A stretch of DNA of 64,000 nt, taken from NCBI GenBank assembly GCA_014338405.1, contig JTDE01000151.1:135513-199512 (forward strand). The letters are read 5' to 3'. This document shows positions 23,092 to 37,538 of this stretch, piece by piece. Both the position numbers and the translations under genes were made by a program. This stretch comes from Paragonimus skrjabini miyazakii (Eukaryota > Platyhelminthes > Trematoda > Plagiorchiida > Troglotrematidae). Under the pieces are notes generated by a model. The model saw only the letters and a list, made by a program, of their open reading frames with translations. It ran no database searches and had not been told where the DNA came from. Numbering within the stretch: the stretch's first letter is position 1; every line of letters begins with the position of its first letter.

Positions 23092-23400
23092 ATCACGTTC
23101 ACTTCTGAAATGGAGTCAGAAAATGTGTTTCATTTTCTGGATGTGAGCTTCAATGGGCGCCTAGATGGCGGTTTACAACGCCCCGTTTACCGTATGGCAA
23201 CATGGACCGGGCAGTATATACATTTCGATTAGTTTTGTGCCTTTAAAGAATAACAATACCTCGTCTGCTGCCTGAGTAGCAGATCAGGAAAAATTTGCTC
23301 TGCAGACACAATTGCTCATGGGCTGTATACAGTCAGCGTTGGCCACAAGAACGTACATTTGAGGTTTTTGTACTTACAGAATAAGTCAACCAGTAGATAG

Positions 23401-26400
23401 CTCATGGAGTTGGATTTGACTATCAGTCACATATGAACGGTTTACTCATTGTAAGACGAAAAGTAACCACACCAAAAGTAGAACGCACTAGTATCTAGGT
23501 AAAACAGGATTATAAGTTTGTCTGCCTTGGAATATCGTTCAGCACTAAAAAATCTGTAATCGGATAATATCTACAATCGGTGATTATTATTTGGTTCAAG
23601 TCCATAACCCACTGATTTTATTTTCCGGGGCAGCAACGGCCTTATCAATCTACAGCACCACCTTGTCGACCAGTGTACTTCTTCGAGCCGTGTTGGTTCC
23701 CGTGATCCAGTTTTCGATGAGACAAATGCTCAAACACGGGGAGTGTTAAAGACAGTCTAGGTCTGTTACTTGAACAGCTGATTAGTTGTGGCTGTCGTGT
23801 AAGCAATGATTGGTCAGAAAGTCGGTAGCATCATTACCTAGAATACCCAGATGCTTGTAGCCGTGATTGGGAGGCTGAGTTCAACAAAATAGATGTTCGT
23901 GATATTAAATGTTACTTACAAGCTGCATATTATTAGGACACGCCTTGACCTTGAAGGAGTTGAACCACGGTCCATGTGGATGTCATAGCAGTGTATTGAC
24001 CAGTGTTCAGTTCTTTATAACTCGGACAGCATCCGTCATGCAATCGTTTAACAGGCCGTACTGCTTGTTTTCGTAGGACAAAACCTAAGCCGCATGACCT
24101 TGTCATCTTCCACGAAGTGATTTGGTTCACCTTCATTGTATCTAAAGCCTGTAAGACAGAAAAAACCAGTAGTGATAAATGTGAAACTGTCCTACCAATA
24201 AATAATAGTGTTTCGGTCACATCATTAGTAAACTATTTTATCTGCTATTAGAAAATGTATGTACATGTTTGTGTTGTGCACTTGCATGTTTTTTTATGGT
24301 TGTCCCTCAGCGCGTCCAAAATGAAACGATCTCAATATATCACAAAAGATCCACCGTGACGATGCAAATAACTGTTTGTAGCAGAATTGTAGGACTTCCA
24401 GTCTGTAATGGAGTTTGCCACCTGCACTAACTGGGATAAAAAACTCCAGCAGGTTACATATTTGATTTCGAATAGTTGTAAGGCCATGTGTATGAAGAAA
24501 TATTATTTTTTCATAGGGATCACAACTCCTAGCTTAAAACGGTTAGTATCCACTCTGACAATCATAAATTATTTATCCTGAAGTGAATTAACCCAGTTAA
24601 GTGACAAATGGACTTCTGTCTCTATTATTCCTGGGTGATTACCTACTATATGTGCTGGAGAAAATCATTAAACAGTTAGGCCAAACTGATGACTGGCTAA
24701 TGTTGTGCACTGTTTGCGACTTAGCACTGCTGTGGCCGCAAATGACGCTTGACCTGCAAATTCGTTTATTGCACAAACTCCCGTGCGGGCCATGTTAAAC
24801 GAGGGATCACGAACACGTACACTCAGTTGCATGGCTGACGTGCATTCACACACATTGGGTAGCACTATGCTGTCATTCGCCCTGGTGGCACTTCTCTCAT
24901 ACCGCGTTCACACTATTCTGGTAGTCTCTTCTGGTTCGTCGTCCTCCTAGCGTTAGGGCTTGCCCTTTTGTTCCTGAAATCACTTTGAAGTAGTATTCCA
25001 CTCACAACAAAATTGCCTGTTATACAACAGCACGAAGACACTTCAATGTTTGATTTTATGTGAACTTCCAATGCCAAGTAAGCGAAGTTCCTGTTAGCCA
25101 GTTAATCACAATACTTCATTAAGTTGACCCTTTACTGACACACGTTTTGGTAGTTAAGTATTCATGGGAATTATATACCGCTGTGTAACTGCGTTCATGA
25201 TATCCTGTAGAGTACGGTTGACGAGTGGACGCAGCATGCACAACTGTGTTTCTACCAGAAAATTATTAAACCACTTATTTTACTAATGTTATCAAGATCA
25301 AAATATTAGTCTGGAAGATAATTCGGCTAGCCACATGGATTTTTGGCGTAAATAGAACAAAACATGGTCATATATCTCCGTTGGACTGCTTGGTCACTGA
25401 CGGATTTATAGTCCAAACAGCCATGTTTCCAGTAAAATCCTTTGGGTCCATCAACACTGTATGAAACTTCGCATAGTAAGTGTAGTTTTCGCTGTGGGTT
25501 CTGCCAAATCGGATTACCAAATCGGAGGTGCGAGTATTACAACTCTCGATTGAATACCTCGACGTGACGATGATGTACGTTTTAAAGCACACAGGAGACA
25601 AGACGGGTAAACGGAGGAGTTATCACCCAACGAGTTCGGACTAACGGATGAAGAATGGCAGACGAAAACCCTCGACAGAAGTGGTCGGTCACATACACAA
25701 ACCGGGCGGATATGCATAGGACGTGTGAACAAAAACTGGGGGTGTGCTGTGGGCCAGGATTCCGGTTCAGGCTGTTTGAATATTTACCGGTTTACATAAT
25801 TCAGTTATCACACCAATGTCAAAATAGGACACAGGACAGTCAGTCACGAGATAGTAGTCCAGCCCAAACCAGACGGATCCCGGCTCTTTGGATGGGAAGG
25901 AGGTTACCTATCGGGGAGAGCCAAACCAAGTTGAATCTTCAACTACCAGCCAGATAGTTTAGGTTATTCATCTTATTATGACCAAGTCGCTTGTACCGCT
26001 TGGAAACTTACAGTAGCCTCCATTAATTGGTCTAGGAGCTACCAGGTTAAAGGATGATTTTCGATCATTTTCGTTTACAAAATTTGAAATCCTCATGAAA
26101 CGGTAATCTCACTGTAATGTCTAGTTTATTTCAGATGAGTATACTGGATACTAAGGTTGCGATCCATTATTGTAAGCTTATTACTGACTAAGGGTAGTAA
26201 AATAGTTTCAGGCAACAGACGTTTGTTAGTAGTTGTAGATGTCTTTCTTCTGCGAATAATTCAACAGACAAGCTGATAACTGAACATTTGAGGAGACAAT
26301 GGTCTACGGACCAGAAATTTCATTTTTACTATTTGACAAGTGATCTGTTCATAGGGTAAAATGTTAGAACAATTTACGACCTAATAAGTAGAATCATATA

Positions 26401-29400
26401 TCCAAAATTTAATGAGAGATAACCCTCATTATTTAGTTTGAAATGGACGCAATCTCACTGTTTATCGAGCTTCAGTTACGGTTGTTCCGAAGACATTGAT
26501 CATGCCCCGTCAAGTTTCGTTACCAAAAAGATTGAGAAATGTTGATTTAGGAAAGGTAATTATTTCTGCCGGTTGGCTATCATACAAAATATATATCATT
26601 TGTTTTCATAATATTGCTTTGAGTGAGGAGTCTGCCTGTCGATTCTACTCAAAAGTAACGAAGCAGTTTGCCAATTTTATCCTCCCGTTTTATGCTTTCT
26701 CACTACAGATCCCAAGATACACTTGAACGCGTTCCTTATTGCTGTATCCCCATATGCTAGACAATCTACAAATCATACTGCTGTGATTAACATTTCATTA
26801 AGTCGTCACTCAACCTAGTTGTTTTCTACACCTTTTGATGAATGTGATGGTCGTTTGGTAAACTTTTTCGACCCATTACGGAAATACAGTGAGGTTATTT
26901 GTGCAATATAAATCCGTTTTCTCACCTTCATATAATACTTTGCTAGGGATGTGATAACTCTCAGAGTAATCTTTGGTGCCATTAACTTCGTTTCTTATGA
27001 GTTACTTCGGAACGTTACTGGTTCCCCGATACGGTACCATCAAAACCTGCTGTTTTTACGGACATTGTTTTAAAACGTGTATGTCATTCCCGGAACTGTA
27101 CTTCTGCAGTCTGAAGGTGTTGACCTCATGAAACGTTTATCGAAAAGACCTTTTCACTATGATGATATGTAACACTTGTGTGAGTTTTTACCGCCGATGT
27201 CGTACATCCATGCTTAGTATTTACTCATTGGGTGACAACGTGTTTTTCTTGACTTTTAGTAAGTCACTTATGTGGCCTTTATTACAGTGTTAAAAAAGAG
27301 CAGTGAAAATCCACCTTTTAACCTTGCTTTTTATGTTCAGGCTTAGTTTTAGTGGTCTTCGTTGTTATAAAGGCAATTATGTGCGTGTGGTTTTGCCCTA
27401 AGTTCAGATCTCATTACACTATCTGAATAAAAACAGGCATTGTGTGGTGAATTCATTTCCAGCATCCCCATCGGTCGTATACCTTGCAGAATGAACATTG
27501 ACATAGATTAGTACAAAATCACTTAGGTTTAAATACACATGCGCGCTATACACCTTCGTTCTTTTGCTTGCAAGTGTTTATTTTTTCCGCGGATGTCTGT
27601 AATGCACTTTGTAACGTTATGCGACTGATGAGAATGTAAGAAGTGGTTTCGTGTGGCAATGTAAGTCTCCTTAATTCACTAACCAATTGAATGAATGGTA
27701 CGAAATGTTTTATCTATGGTGTTCTTAAAACAAACGGTAATTAGTTGGTTGGCCAGTTTAGTGAACTACAGGATGGGTAAGTGAAGTTCGCTAAAGGTTT
27801 GCGGTTTGTAATATCCCACGTACTCATCAAACATGAGCAAGCAAACAATACTGCGCAATGTCCGTAAAATATTACAGTCAACGAACTGGGCGGGATTGAT
27901 TGAAAAATACGCTGTATGCAGGCGATAGGCAAACCATATCCTGTATTGTAGGTGTAAGCACAAATAGTCATGCCTCACTTTCTGTAACGCGCGAGAAACA
28001 TCATACTGTGACTTGGAAATGGCACCAAACAGGATGTATTACTACTAAGGTCTCGTAGAGGATTATTTCACAATGGCGTGCACAGAATACGCGCTTGGAA
28101 TGGACTATGTATTTTCTTCCAAAACCTGGTACCAAAGAAACAGAATGAAGGTTTAACAATATATCCACGTTATCGAATTTACAACATTTGCATCGGTGAT
28201 ACAATTGGGACAGAACACAAACTATCGCAGTAAACAAATTGCGCTACACAGTCAAATTCCTATACCATACCATGTAACACCTAGAGCCGCGTGAGGATGA
28301 AATGTCTGTTAGACAAATAACTGTCTGCATGGAGCTCCGGGACAACGGTCCTGATGTTCGCTTTCCAGGTTGCGCAGTTGAGAATATTCCTCACCTCTGT
28401 CGCAGGTATAAGCCATCACCTCCAAGACACGGTGACCACCATTCAGATGGTTTCTGGGTTCTTTGGACCAGGATATATTGGTCGCCTACCTTAACTTTCT
28501 GAAAACATAATATACAGACTTCATCCCCACTTATTTAGTGATAGAACACCAACGCAGATGATGCAGCTCAATTTTGGTTCGCCAAACGAACCCCAGTCAC
28601 GGAGTCAAGTCACGTGTTATCTTCATTCCGATCGATCACGTCAAAGGTGCACGATATCACATTCCTGAAGTTGTGGAAACCTTTAGAATCTGGCTGTGGA
28701 ACCCAAATGTATGTGCATGAACGACTTTGGTCAACTGCTAAGGTTTCAGTGATCAGCAATAGCTGAAGCTGTAACCCCGAAAACTACGATAACTACACAC
28801 CTGATCCTCAGCCGACTTTTCATTAATACTGTATAATCTACTATTAAAGAAAATTTGTTTACTTCCAGCTGACCTGTAGATGAGACCGATGACGATTTCG
28901 GTAGTGGAGTAAGAAGGTAGAACGATGTTATTACCCTCAACAAGATAGCTGTTGTGTCAGAACAAATGGTTACGAAAATACAAGCAAGAAATTTTGAGGG
29001 GTTTACCAGTCTTGAAAATAATGACAGCAATTTTTTCAACAGCGTTGACTCTGCACTTCGTTTAACTAAAACGCATATCTATGGATGAATACATCTATAT
29101 AGAATATTTAAGGTTCTCTGCTTGTTTTTGGGAACTGCCACAATAAATAGTCTCCAGTCACGGAAACGTTATACTGGACAGCCAAGAGAGATATTGTTAC
29201 CTGTTTAATTTATCCATTGCGGACACCTCACTATTTGTACGAAAAATGTGATGCGACAGACTGAGGGTGGCTAATCGTCATTTTATGGACCAACGTCGCT
29301 TTTGTGCCTTGTACTTTGGTAATATTTGTACTGGTTTTTGCTCCTGACATAACAGCTGAGATGGTTCTTGGTTAGCGTCTCTCAGTAATCACCAATAGGG

Positions 29401-29401
29401 A
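23401..29401. other. Unassigned sequence, 6 kb
   Basis: No certain gene. One exon-like segment at 28396-28498 (minus) is discussed under findings. The frames at 25655-25957 and 23933-24220 show no recognised domain. I found no copy of the window's repeat families here. Confidence 0.35.
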
Positions 29402-29541
29402 GTAGAATGCAAGACAGGTGCAAAACGTTTATTACACATGCCGCTCGCGTTCGGCTGTTTGAGATGACAAATAGTTGTCGTTTCAAAGAGACACACGAGC
29501 GGCATATGTATTGAACTTTTGCACCTGTCTTGTATTCTGCT
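29402..29541. repeat. 140-bp near-complete palindrome (MITE-like fold-back)
   Basis: The outer arms, about 29402-29450 and 29493-29541, share AAGACAGGTGCAAAA and ATGCCGCTCG as reverse complements. Inside, TTTGA/TCAAA and GACAA/TTGTC pair around a loop ATAG at 29471-29474. The whole element therefore folds into one long hairpin. No transposase or second copy is present, and no clean target duplication is seen. Confidence 0.75.
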
Positions 29542-32500
29542 GGCCAAGTGTATAACAGTGTGCGAGCCTACGCAATAATAGACTATCTGCTTATTGGTAG
29601 ATGTGGTTTAGAGTCTTTCTACGAAACAACTTCTGTTGTGCATTCCGACATGTCGCCTGAGTGTTACCCAGTACCAAAGTTAAACGAGCAACTAAACCTG
29701 CTCGGCTTCACTGTTTGCCATGAATACCAGCATTCAGATACTATCAGCTCCATAACGGATATTGATTTTAGGAGACATATTGATGGTCTTGGACAAAGAG
29801 TGTGTAAGCTCGGTGAACACGGTTGTTACTTGCTACAAATTGGATCTGCCCGAACAATCGTCAAGGGGGCATTGAACACCTTTATATGTGCATTGCTTTC
29901 GAGAATTACAATCGACAGGTGGTTTTCGCACCGATGCTTTTCGTCATTATGGAAATGTGTACATTGGGTCCTTACGAATGGTAGTATAGCGTTTACCGTT
30001 CATAAATAATATCTGATGTTGTTTGTACACTGGCTATCACCGCATAATCTTCACGCAGGGTGGAGTAGATTTTTGCCGTTGATCAGAAAAGTCCAGATAA
30101 AACGGCTGGTTCGGTTCAACCCAGTTTACCGTAAGCTAGTTAACATGGTTTGTTTTTAACTGTAGTATTGCCGTAGGAGTTGAACATAACGTCTCTAAAA
30201 AGAGGTATTGCAGATGATTTCTATATGGAATACATGACCTGACTGTCAGCTAGGCTATATTCTCACACTCCTTGCGGTTATTCAAATTATCCTATGCACA
30301 TTATTGATGTCACTAATGCAAAACACTTTTTGGAAAGTAGTACACAAAGGAAAAAGATAGTATATGCCTTTCACAAGAACAGTGAACAGTTTCTTTTGGC
30401 CTTGTTATATACTACTGGAAGGCTACTCCGCATCACGGCCATGCATCAGTTGTCTTGTTTGGCGTAAAATAAGTGAATTCGTCGTTCTACAGTTTCTCGA
30501 CGCCTGTAACTTATTGAAGTGATCGAAAACAATATGTGAGTAATCCTCGGTGTATCATCCGGCAAATTTTCTGTTTCGCGCTCGTGAGGTCGTTGCGGAT
30601 GACTGCTTCTTCCCGGGGTTACGAGTGTTTTTATCGTTGAGAACTGTCATGTACGCTGATCTGCCGAATAAACTTTTCGTGTGCCACCTGTGTTCTTCGC
30701 TGGCCTTCGCTTAATTGCAACGTTTCAGTCGCTGCTACATTTCAACGATATGGACGTCCGTGGATTTTGGAGGACTTGGCGAATATGACCGATGTGGATA
30801 CAGTTGATTCCACCCCTACGGAGTTTACAGGTCCGTTCATCCATTTAAGAGGTGGAGAAAATTTTATTATAAAGATGGCGAAAAAGGTATTTGTGGAGCC
30901 GGTATAAGTGGTCCCAAAGAAGTCGTTGATCACCTACTTTGGCACCTTCACTAGTTTCCGAGACACAATGTGGCGTGTTAGTGGCACACGGTGTGTCTCT
31001 GGATGTAACATGCAGGTGTCCGCTATACCAGTGTTGGACCAAGCCATGAACAATTTGTTCCTTCGAGTATCCCGGTTCATATTTTCCCCATGCATCGCAT
31101 CACCGACTTAGTCTTGGTGTGACCGTAGCTAATTTGTGCCGCATGCACCTGTTGTGAAACGGTTAAACATGCTTTGGCATAACTTATATTATACCGCATT
31201 ACAAACTTTATCACTGGTGCGTTTTTCTCTATCAGGCACACTCTCTTGCCCGAACTGCAACAGATGACAAATTGTCTTGACTACCGTATGACAACTAAAC
31301 TTGAGAAACTTCGTCGTCAGAGAACCTACAATCAGCTAATGCCGAAGATGGTGCTATTTCAGGGGAACGTGCGTGTCACTCAGCGCTGATAAATTAAGAC
31401 CGAGCTCAGTTGCTAAGTCGAATTTGTTCGCAAAAGTTGTCGATCGAACAATTCGTATGAGTGTGCGTGTGTGCCTTGAGCCAAAGCCACGGGAAACAAC
31501 CACGAATTGGCCAACCAAAACGCCGCATGATTAACGCTCAGTAACAACCAGTAAACTGAATAATATTGCTGATGAGTAGTAGGGGATGTTGGTTTTTCAG
31601 TTGTGGGTGATGTTCAATGTATATGAATAATATTGCTTTTCTGACTGATTAAAATCGGCACGTACAGCTCGCGCATTCGTCCTTGTGTCATATTCGACGC
31701 ATTAACTAAATGTGCAACACGGTGTCAGAAAACAGATGAATCCGCAAGAGAACTTGCAATCGGCTCACCAGATGCTCAACGTTAGCTATATGTGAAGGAC
31801 GGCAGCCGATTGTCCGCAGTCTTGCAGAAAGGGGGTCAGCTGTAAGCTGACTTTAATGTCCTGAGTATTTTCCCAAGTATTTTCACTCGTGGGGATGGGA
31901 AAGATACCTGTCGACAGTGGCACACACGAGTTTATAAATCTGACCTGTGTTGACAACGAGGAAAAGAATGAGCTGTGCGTGATACTTAATAAAGCCAAAG
32001 GATGGTAGTAGCCACACGAATTCAGCTGTCGAAGTCTTTCGTAAATTTTCAAAGGAATCTTTATCACTAGAAGTATGTGGACCAGTATTTGCTGAAAGTG
32101 AAGTAGCTAGAAGAACTTCTAATTTATATGAATGGATGAAGGATAGTCTCATAGGCCATGTAATGTCAAAGAGATTGTTCCGATTGGGTTAGTTAACAGT
32201 AGTCTGTATCAAGATATTTAAAACAGCAAGGAAACGACAGAGCAGAAGATGAACTATAGTGGCAGCGAAGGTAAAGCGTAGTTCGCCTCGAATGACCAAG
32301 TACAGTCTAGATGCAAAAATTCTTTCCGCCAGTTCGCCAACGTCTATCATGTAAATCACCCTTCATCAGATAGATGGATTAAGAACTGGAGGACCGTGGA
32401 TTGCTAGGCGGTTTTAGGGATACTGCTTGTTTTTGCAGGCCTTCATAAGAACGACTCGACAGCGATGTCGATCAGGCGCCGGATCATATATCGAATTTAG

Positions 32501-35500
32501 TTCAAGATACGTCGACGATAGATTTCCTTGATTATCAACTGCGAATGTGAAACGAAACAGTAAAGCAATTGTCGGAGAAAAGTTCACTAATTAATCATCT
32601 GAAGGGCGGCAAACGTTAAGGGATTGATGCTCATATTATAGGAAGAGATTCCACACCACCCTTAGGTTGCCATGGAACTTGAGACTATCCAGCGTAACAT
32701 TTCTCCGCATGTGTTAAGGGAATTCCAGTTATTCGATCACTAATATTGTGTGATGAATGCGTTTCATGTTATGCGCCGAATACCGGTTGTCTGTACCTAA
32801 ATAAGAGTAAAATATCGTCTGCGTTACAGGGTAGGTGGGTTTGCTTTGATCTCCTTGTTAAAAACCCATTTCCTTTGATGATGTTTTCACTCCTATGATA
32901 CTAATTATCACATTCTTCTATTACATTTACTACTCATTAATTTCTTGTATATCTTCCTGTCCTTTCGACAATATTTTCTGTTTTATATTCAATGTTTCAG
33001 AATGAGATAACTCAGGTGAACTTAGAAATGGTTACAAACGCTTGGGTAGATATTCCACTTTTACCAATTCTAAGTAGTTCTCTACTCATAACCAGCTTGA
33101 CAAATTCCTCCTGTTGGTTGAAGTAAGGGCGTCTCTGTCTTCCAGAATTGGAAGGGTATAACTGTGCAATGTATTCACAAACACCGGAACCAAAATACTC
33201 ACTGCCCTGTTAGATGAGAAGCATAGTCAATTGGCGTTATATAAGTTCAAAATCTCTAGATCATTAACGTCACTATCTGTTATATATGAACCGTTTCGTG
33301 TGCACTGATATATACTTCGAGGAGGCTGTTTTAATTGTCTAAATCTCCGATCTCCACATAAAGATTGACGCTTATTTGAATTCTGGTTGCACACTAACAG
33401 TTAGGTGAAATTTTCATTTTTTGTCACTTGGACATCACTCATGTTTGGTCTAAAGTTTCACCTTTTCACTGGATCATAGCAAACAAAAGGAATATCTGTT
33501 GGCGACAAGTGTTACATGGTTAGAACAGACTGTTAGCTAGAAGGACATTACTAGGTTTCTAACATTTGATCCACAGAGTGTTTCTCTTCATCATGATTTA
33601 ATAAGCAGAGAAGCAAGAAGTACACCTGGATCACATGTGAATAGAAAGTACTTGTGCTTGCTCAGTTTTGTTATAATTCAATGAATACACACTGTAAGAA
33701 CAGCCATACACACAAAGTGGAAAAGTAGTGTGAACATTTTATGGTAATGTTCGTGATAGTGAAACTGGGTAAAGTTGTCATTCCTTAATACAGGCGGTTG
33801 TGGACAGTAGTATAAGTTCTATTACACTCAACGAAGTAGGTCACGTGTAACGCCTGTCTCACTAGCGGCGGCGTTCTTTAGAAGACTCGTACTTACATAC
33901 TGAGGATACTGGCCCAACGAAAACTGATCACCCGTAATTCATGGGCAGAAAGTTTTCCACGCAGTAGCGTCGTCCGTACCCAACATAAATTGGCTGGTTA
34001 GTTGGCTGTATTCTATAAACTAGCATGCAAGTATCAATGCGCATTGCTGTCATTCGGACAGTTTGAACGCTGTTGTCACGCATACTGTTGCTTGGGTAAC
34101 AATTATTAGGTCGACTGAACTGATGTACAATTAAAACATTCAACCATGTTTGACCAATCAATCATCGATAGGTCTTGTCGAGAAAATGGAAAGCATTGAC
34201 ATTTTCCTTCAAATTAGACTGACAAAGTGAACTAATGGCTCAGTTAACAATATCAACTTTTAGAAAACTGGGACAAATAGGATGCAGCATTATGTCTTGT
34301 TCAACAACGAAAAAAGTGTGGTGGATACCGGAAAAGTGTACACTATCATTCATCAGAAACAATTGCGAACTACTGTCGTTAAATCAATCATTAGCGATGC
34401 CAGTTAGTAGGGGGTTTGTGTATGTTTTCCTGCAGCTAAACTAATCTTTGAAAAAATGTCGGAAAACTTTCAATGCAGAGATATAGTTGAATGCTTTTAG
34501 GAGGATTTTGATAACAGAAAAATAGAGGGAAGCAGCTTGTTTCTAGACAGACGTTATTGTTGAAAGTGAAGAACGTAACAGTCTAAGTGTAACCGAATGA
34601 ATGTTAGTGGGGCTATGGTCTGAATGTGCACATAACCTGTTGTATATCTTTCTCCAGGCTGAAACCAATCTCGTCTCTCACTCAATTACCGTAGGTGTTG
34701 GCAGAAAAGAACATTAACACGGGGATGACTAAAATAATCCCTGTATGTAAGTTGTAACCTCCGAGCTGTTGCAAACATGTTCTCAATCTGGAATTTCCCT
34801 GACCTCTGATAATAAAACCGTTTACTGGGAACCTTGGGGTGCCGCGATTTTTTAGTTTCAAATGTAGCTGTCTCCATGTGAGCAACATTGGTTATTCTTT
34901 GCGTATTTTTGCATAATGTGCTCTCATCTAGCCCGTCTCCGGATGCATCATGTGTCACTGGTCAAGTAAAACCAAATATATATATCTGGTTGACTAACTA
35001 CGCTGTGGCTCCACGTTACTCATTCCATCAGTAATGAGCGTGTCTGATTGTGACACCCATTTCCCACAAGGCTAGCATGAGGGAAAGGTATTGATGGGAT
35101 GAGCCAACGCCAAACCTTCGACATTAATAACATCAATGGGCCGCATTATTGATGGTGAGAAAAGGATTGATAACACCTCTTTGCAGTGATTATAAACCAT
35201 CAACTCTAATGTCGACAATGTGCTTTAACTGACGATTTGACATGCATGAGTCAACATTTCTGTATTTTTTATCATACTGCAATTTAATGACAGTACAGCG
35301 CTGTGAATAAAATGGTGTAAAGACCCATACGGAAGACTACCGCAGTTTGGAGGTTTGTATCTTCCGCACAGAAGAATGACATTTTGCTGATGTTTCACTT
35401 GATATGCCTATAGTAAAATGTAGTGCCGCAGTGCAAAGTAAATATCCACTTTAAAGGTTAGTGTTCAGAAGTTGGTGCCTATTTCCGGCATTTGTGCAAA

Positions 35501-37320
35501 CTGAGGTCACAACCTGTAATAACATCATTTAACCGGAACTGAATGGCAACGATTCAAACGGGGGTCGACTGAACGTGTTGTCTAAGGGAAGATTATTGAA
35601 TTTCAATCATTCAGTCGGCCAAAGCACCTCATTCTTACTGTCGTTTGTTCGCTCGACTCAACACACCTTCTCACTTTCCGGTCGGTATAAAAGCAAATAT
35701 CAAGTTCTTTGCTGCCGTCTTTAGTTACCCCGAACTAGATGGTGCTTAATTTCTTGTGTACTAATAACGAGTTATCTCACCCTTGGTGAATAATAATGCC
35801 TCGGATTTAATCGCTTGCTGTTCAAATGCTGTATGATGTGCTCATTCGGTCAAGATGGTAGTAACTGTGACCTGTAGACAATGTTAAATGATCGACTAAT
35901 TATGAGCTGTCCCAGACAGATGCACCTGTGGTAACTGATAACCAGATGTATTCGATGGTGTAGCTGAATAAAACCAATGAACTAACTTGTACTTTGGTGC
36001 TGACTGCTTAAGTCTACACATATGTAGCACGCCGTAATCCTATCAAATAAGTTTCTATATTTTACTAAGCTGAATCGTATGCTGTGGTGCTTATATTATT
36101 CGTGTACGACGTACCACAGTAGTTTGACTGTTTTTGGTAACAATCAGTTTTTAAAATTACTATTCCAAATTTACTCGAAGACTACATAACAAGGGACGTT
36201 ATTGTAACCATGGTTTCAAAAAGCCCAAAACTGAACAGTTCGTGCATCGGATTGTTTGGTGTTCATGTCTTGGAACGTAGTCGTCTGTGTTATTATCTCA
36301 ATTTACGCGATCCCTGAAAACATTGCGTGTTAACTAGTCCTGTATTCGTGTATGAAGTACATTGTTGCATAATCCGCCTGATGATCAAACATTGGGCTAG
36401 ACTTTGTTGTATCCAGTTACTGTTGTCATGACTGCAATGAGTAACTTTTGTGTTACCGATTATACAGGCCTGTTTCTAGATGTATGCGCATGCAAACATT
36501 CAAGTTGATGTTTTCTTCATCTATCCGATAACAAGGTAGTTTGTGTTTATAAAGATAAACGCACCTACGTTGTATTTTGCCCGGTCAGATTGTCTCAGAT
36601 AGGCACTGTGCTTAAGTTACTTGTATGCAAATTTATGAGTAGACTAAACGGTATGTTTATTGTAGTTTATGAAAAATCAGACATAAATCGGAACTGAGCA
36701 GTTTGCTTCGGACAAAATCCTACCTTCACAATCACAACCGAATGGAACCGAGAAGATCAAGCAGATAACAAGAGTTGAACGGTTGCAGTTCTGTCAACAA
36801 GAATTTCTATGTAGGTCGTGTAAGTTATATGGTTGCTCATAAGTGACATTGTTAAGAAAATCTGTTGAAAAATTTACAGCATTCTTGGAATACTCAGTAA
36901 TACTGTGACGCTGTGTTGAGAAAAACGTTATCCATTCTGACTCATCACTTCTAGTTTGTGAAGAAAGGTAACTAAACACTTGAGAAACATCAGCCCATTA
37001 AAACCAAACTGTATGATTCTCATTAGCTGTGGGATAGGTGAAAAAATATGCAAAATCGTTTGCGAGAAGTTTTCACCAAACATAAAAATCACACTGACTT
37101 GCGACGACGCTGTTGGCGCAGATAAGCACAACTTATTGTTGCTGGTAGAAATTCTGTAACTCAGGTCTGCCTAGGCCGTGCGCTTAACAGTTCAGAAGTA
37201 TTCAGGGATTGTTCTAAGGGGTACACATAAGGTTTGTTGTTATCCAACTAGGTTTCCTTCATGTTGTCTAGAAAGGACTCCTTTCACATTTGAACTACAA
37301 AATATATATCACTGTATCAA
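29542..37320. other. Unassigned sequence, 7.8 kb
   Basis: No recognisable gene. The 159-codon frame at 29530-30009 begins at TTG beside the palindrome and matches nothing I know. A region at 30550-30760 with an AATAAA at about 30667 is faintly LTR-like but has no partner. Small inverted motifs near 35116-35215 are weak. Confidence 0.35.
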
Positions 37321-37446
37321 TGATAAGTAGTTTACATTACGTCTACTCTCATCAGTCGCAAACGTAAAACATGCAATTTCTATATGACAGATAAATAGAT
37401 ATAGACAGGGTATGGACACGCATACATCACCACAATGGTGATGACA
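37321..37446 (-). repeat. Inverted terminal sequence, 5' side of Penelope-like copy
   Basis: This is the reverse complement of 38860-38963 with few differences. CATACCCTGTCTATATC, the TTTATCTGTCATATAG block and TTACGTTTGCGAC are shared. It extends about 25 bp past the point where the partner enters the gap, including CTGATGA. With the partner it brackets the coding remnant 37539-38862. Confidence 0.8.
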
Positions 37447-37538
37447 TGGAAGAACCACGAATGAGAGGTGCACCAGAAATACACATGGGTCGAACACCCC
37501 TGTGACCAATTTTGTGTATGAACAATTCAGCATATCCT

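Larger units (their letters stand above)
21944..23400 (+). pseudogene. Penelope-like element, 5' and RT region, gap-interrupted
   Basis: Successive frames give the N-terminal part (ALALGPKFCYLRRR near 22055-22095, GEVQFEN), then DIIMTRLEKDGGKI and a second-frame linker. The RT entry PRLYGLPKIHKPN (22522-22560) leads to RPTVDMCSSPYHSAAKWL, and motif A reads LLDVCSLFTNV (about 22738-22770). An in-frame TAG lies at 22651-22653. Gap N at 22809-23025 replaces the RT core. After it FHFLDVSFNGRLDGG...VYRMATWTGQYI (23130-23230) and a SRSGKICSADTI stretch (about 23270-23320) mark the RT end and linker. No GIY-YIG domain follows. Frameshifts and stops make it dead. Confidence 0.85.

Noticed and set aside
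29530..30009. A 159-codon open frame
   Set aside because: It starts at TTG beside a palindrome, matches no family I recognise, and lacks an ATG near its start.
30575..30600. Minus-strand sequence resembling a hammerhead core with GAAAC
   Set aside because: G5 of the core is C, stem II has no loop, and no cleavage triplet follows.
30550..30760. A possible LTR with polyadenylation signal and primer-site-like end
   Set aside because: No second LTR, no gag or pol similarity, and no clear TG...CA ends.
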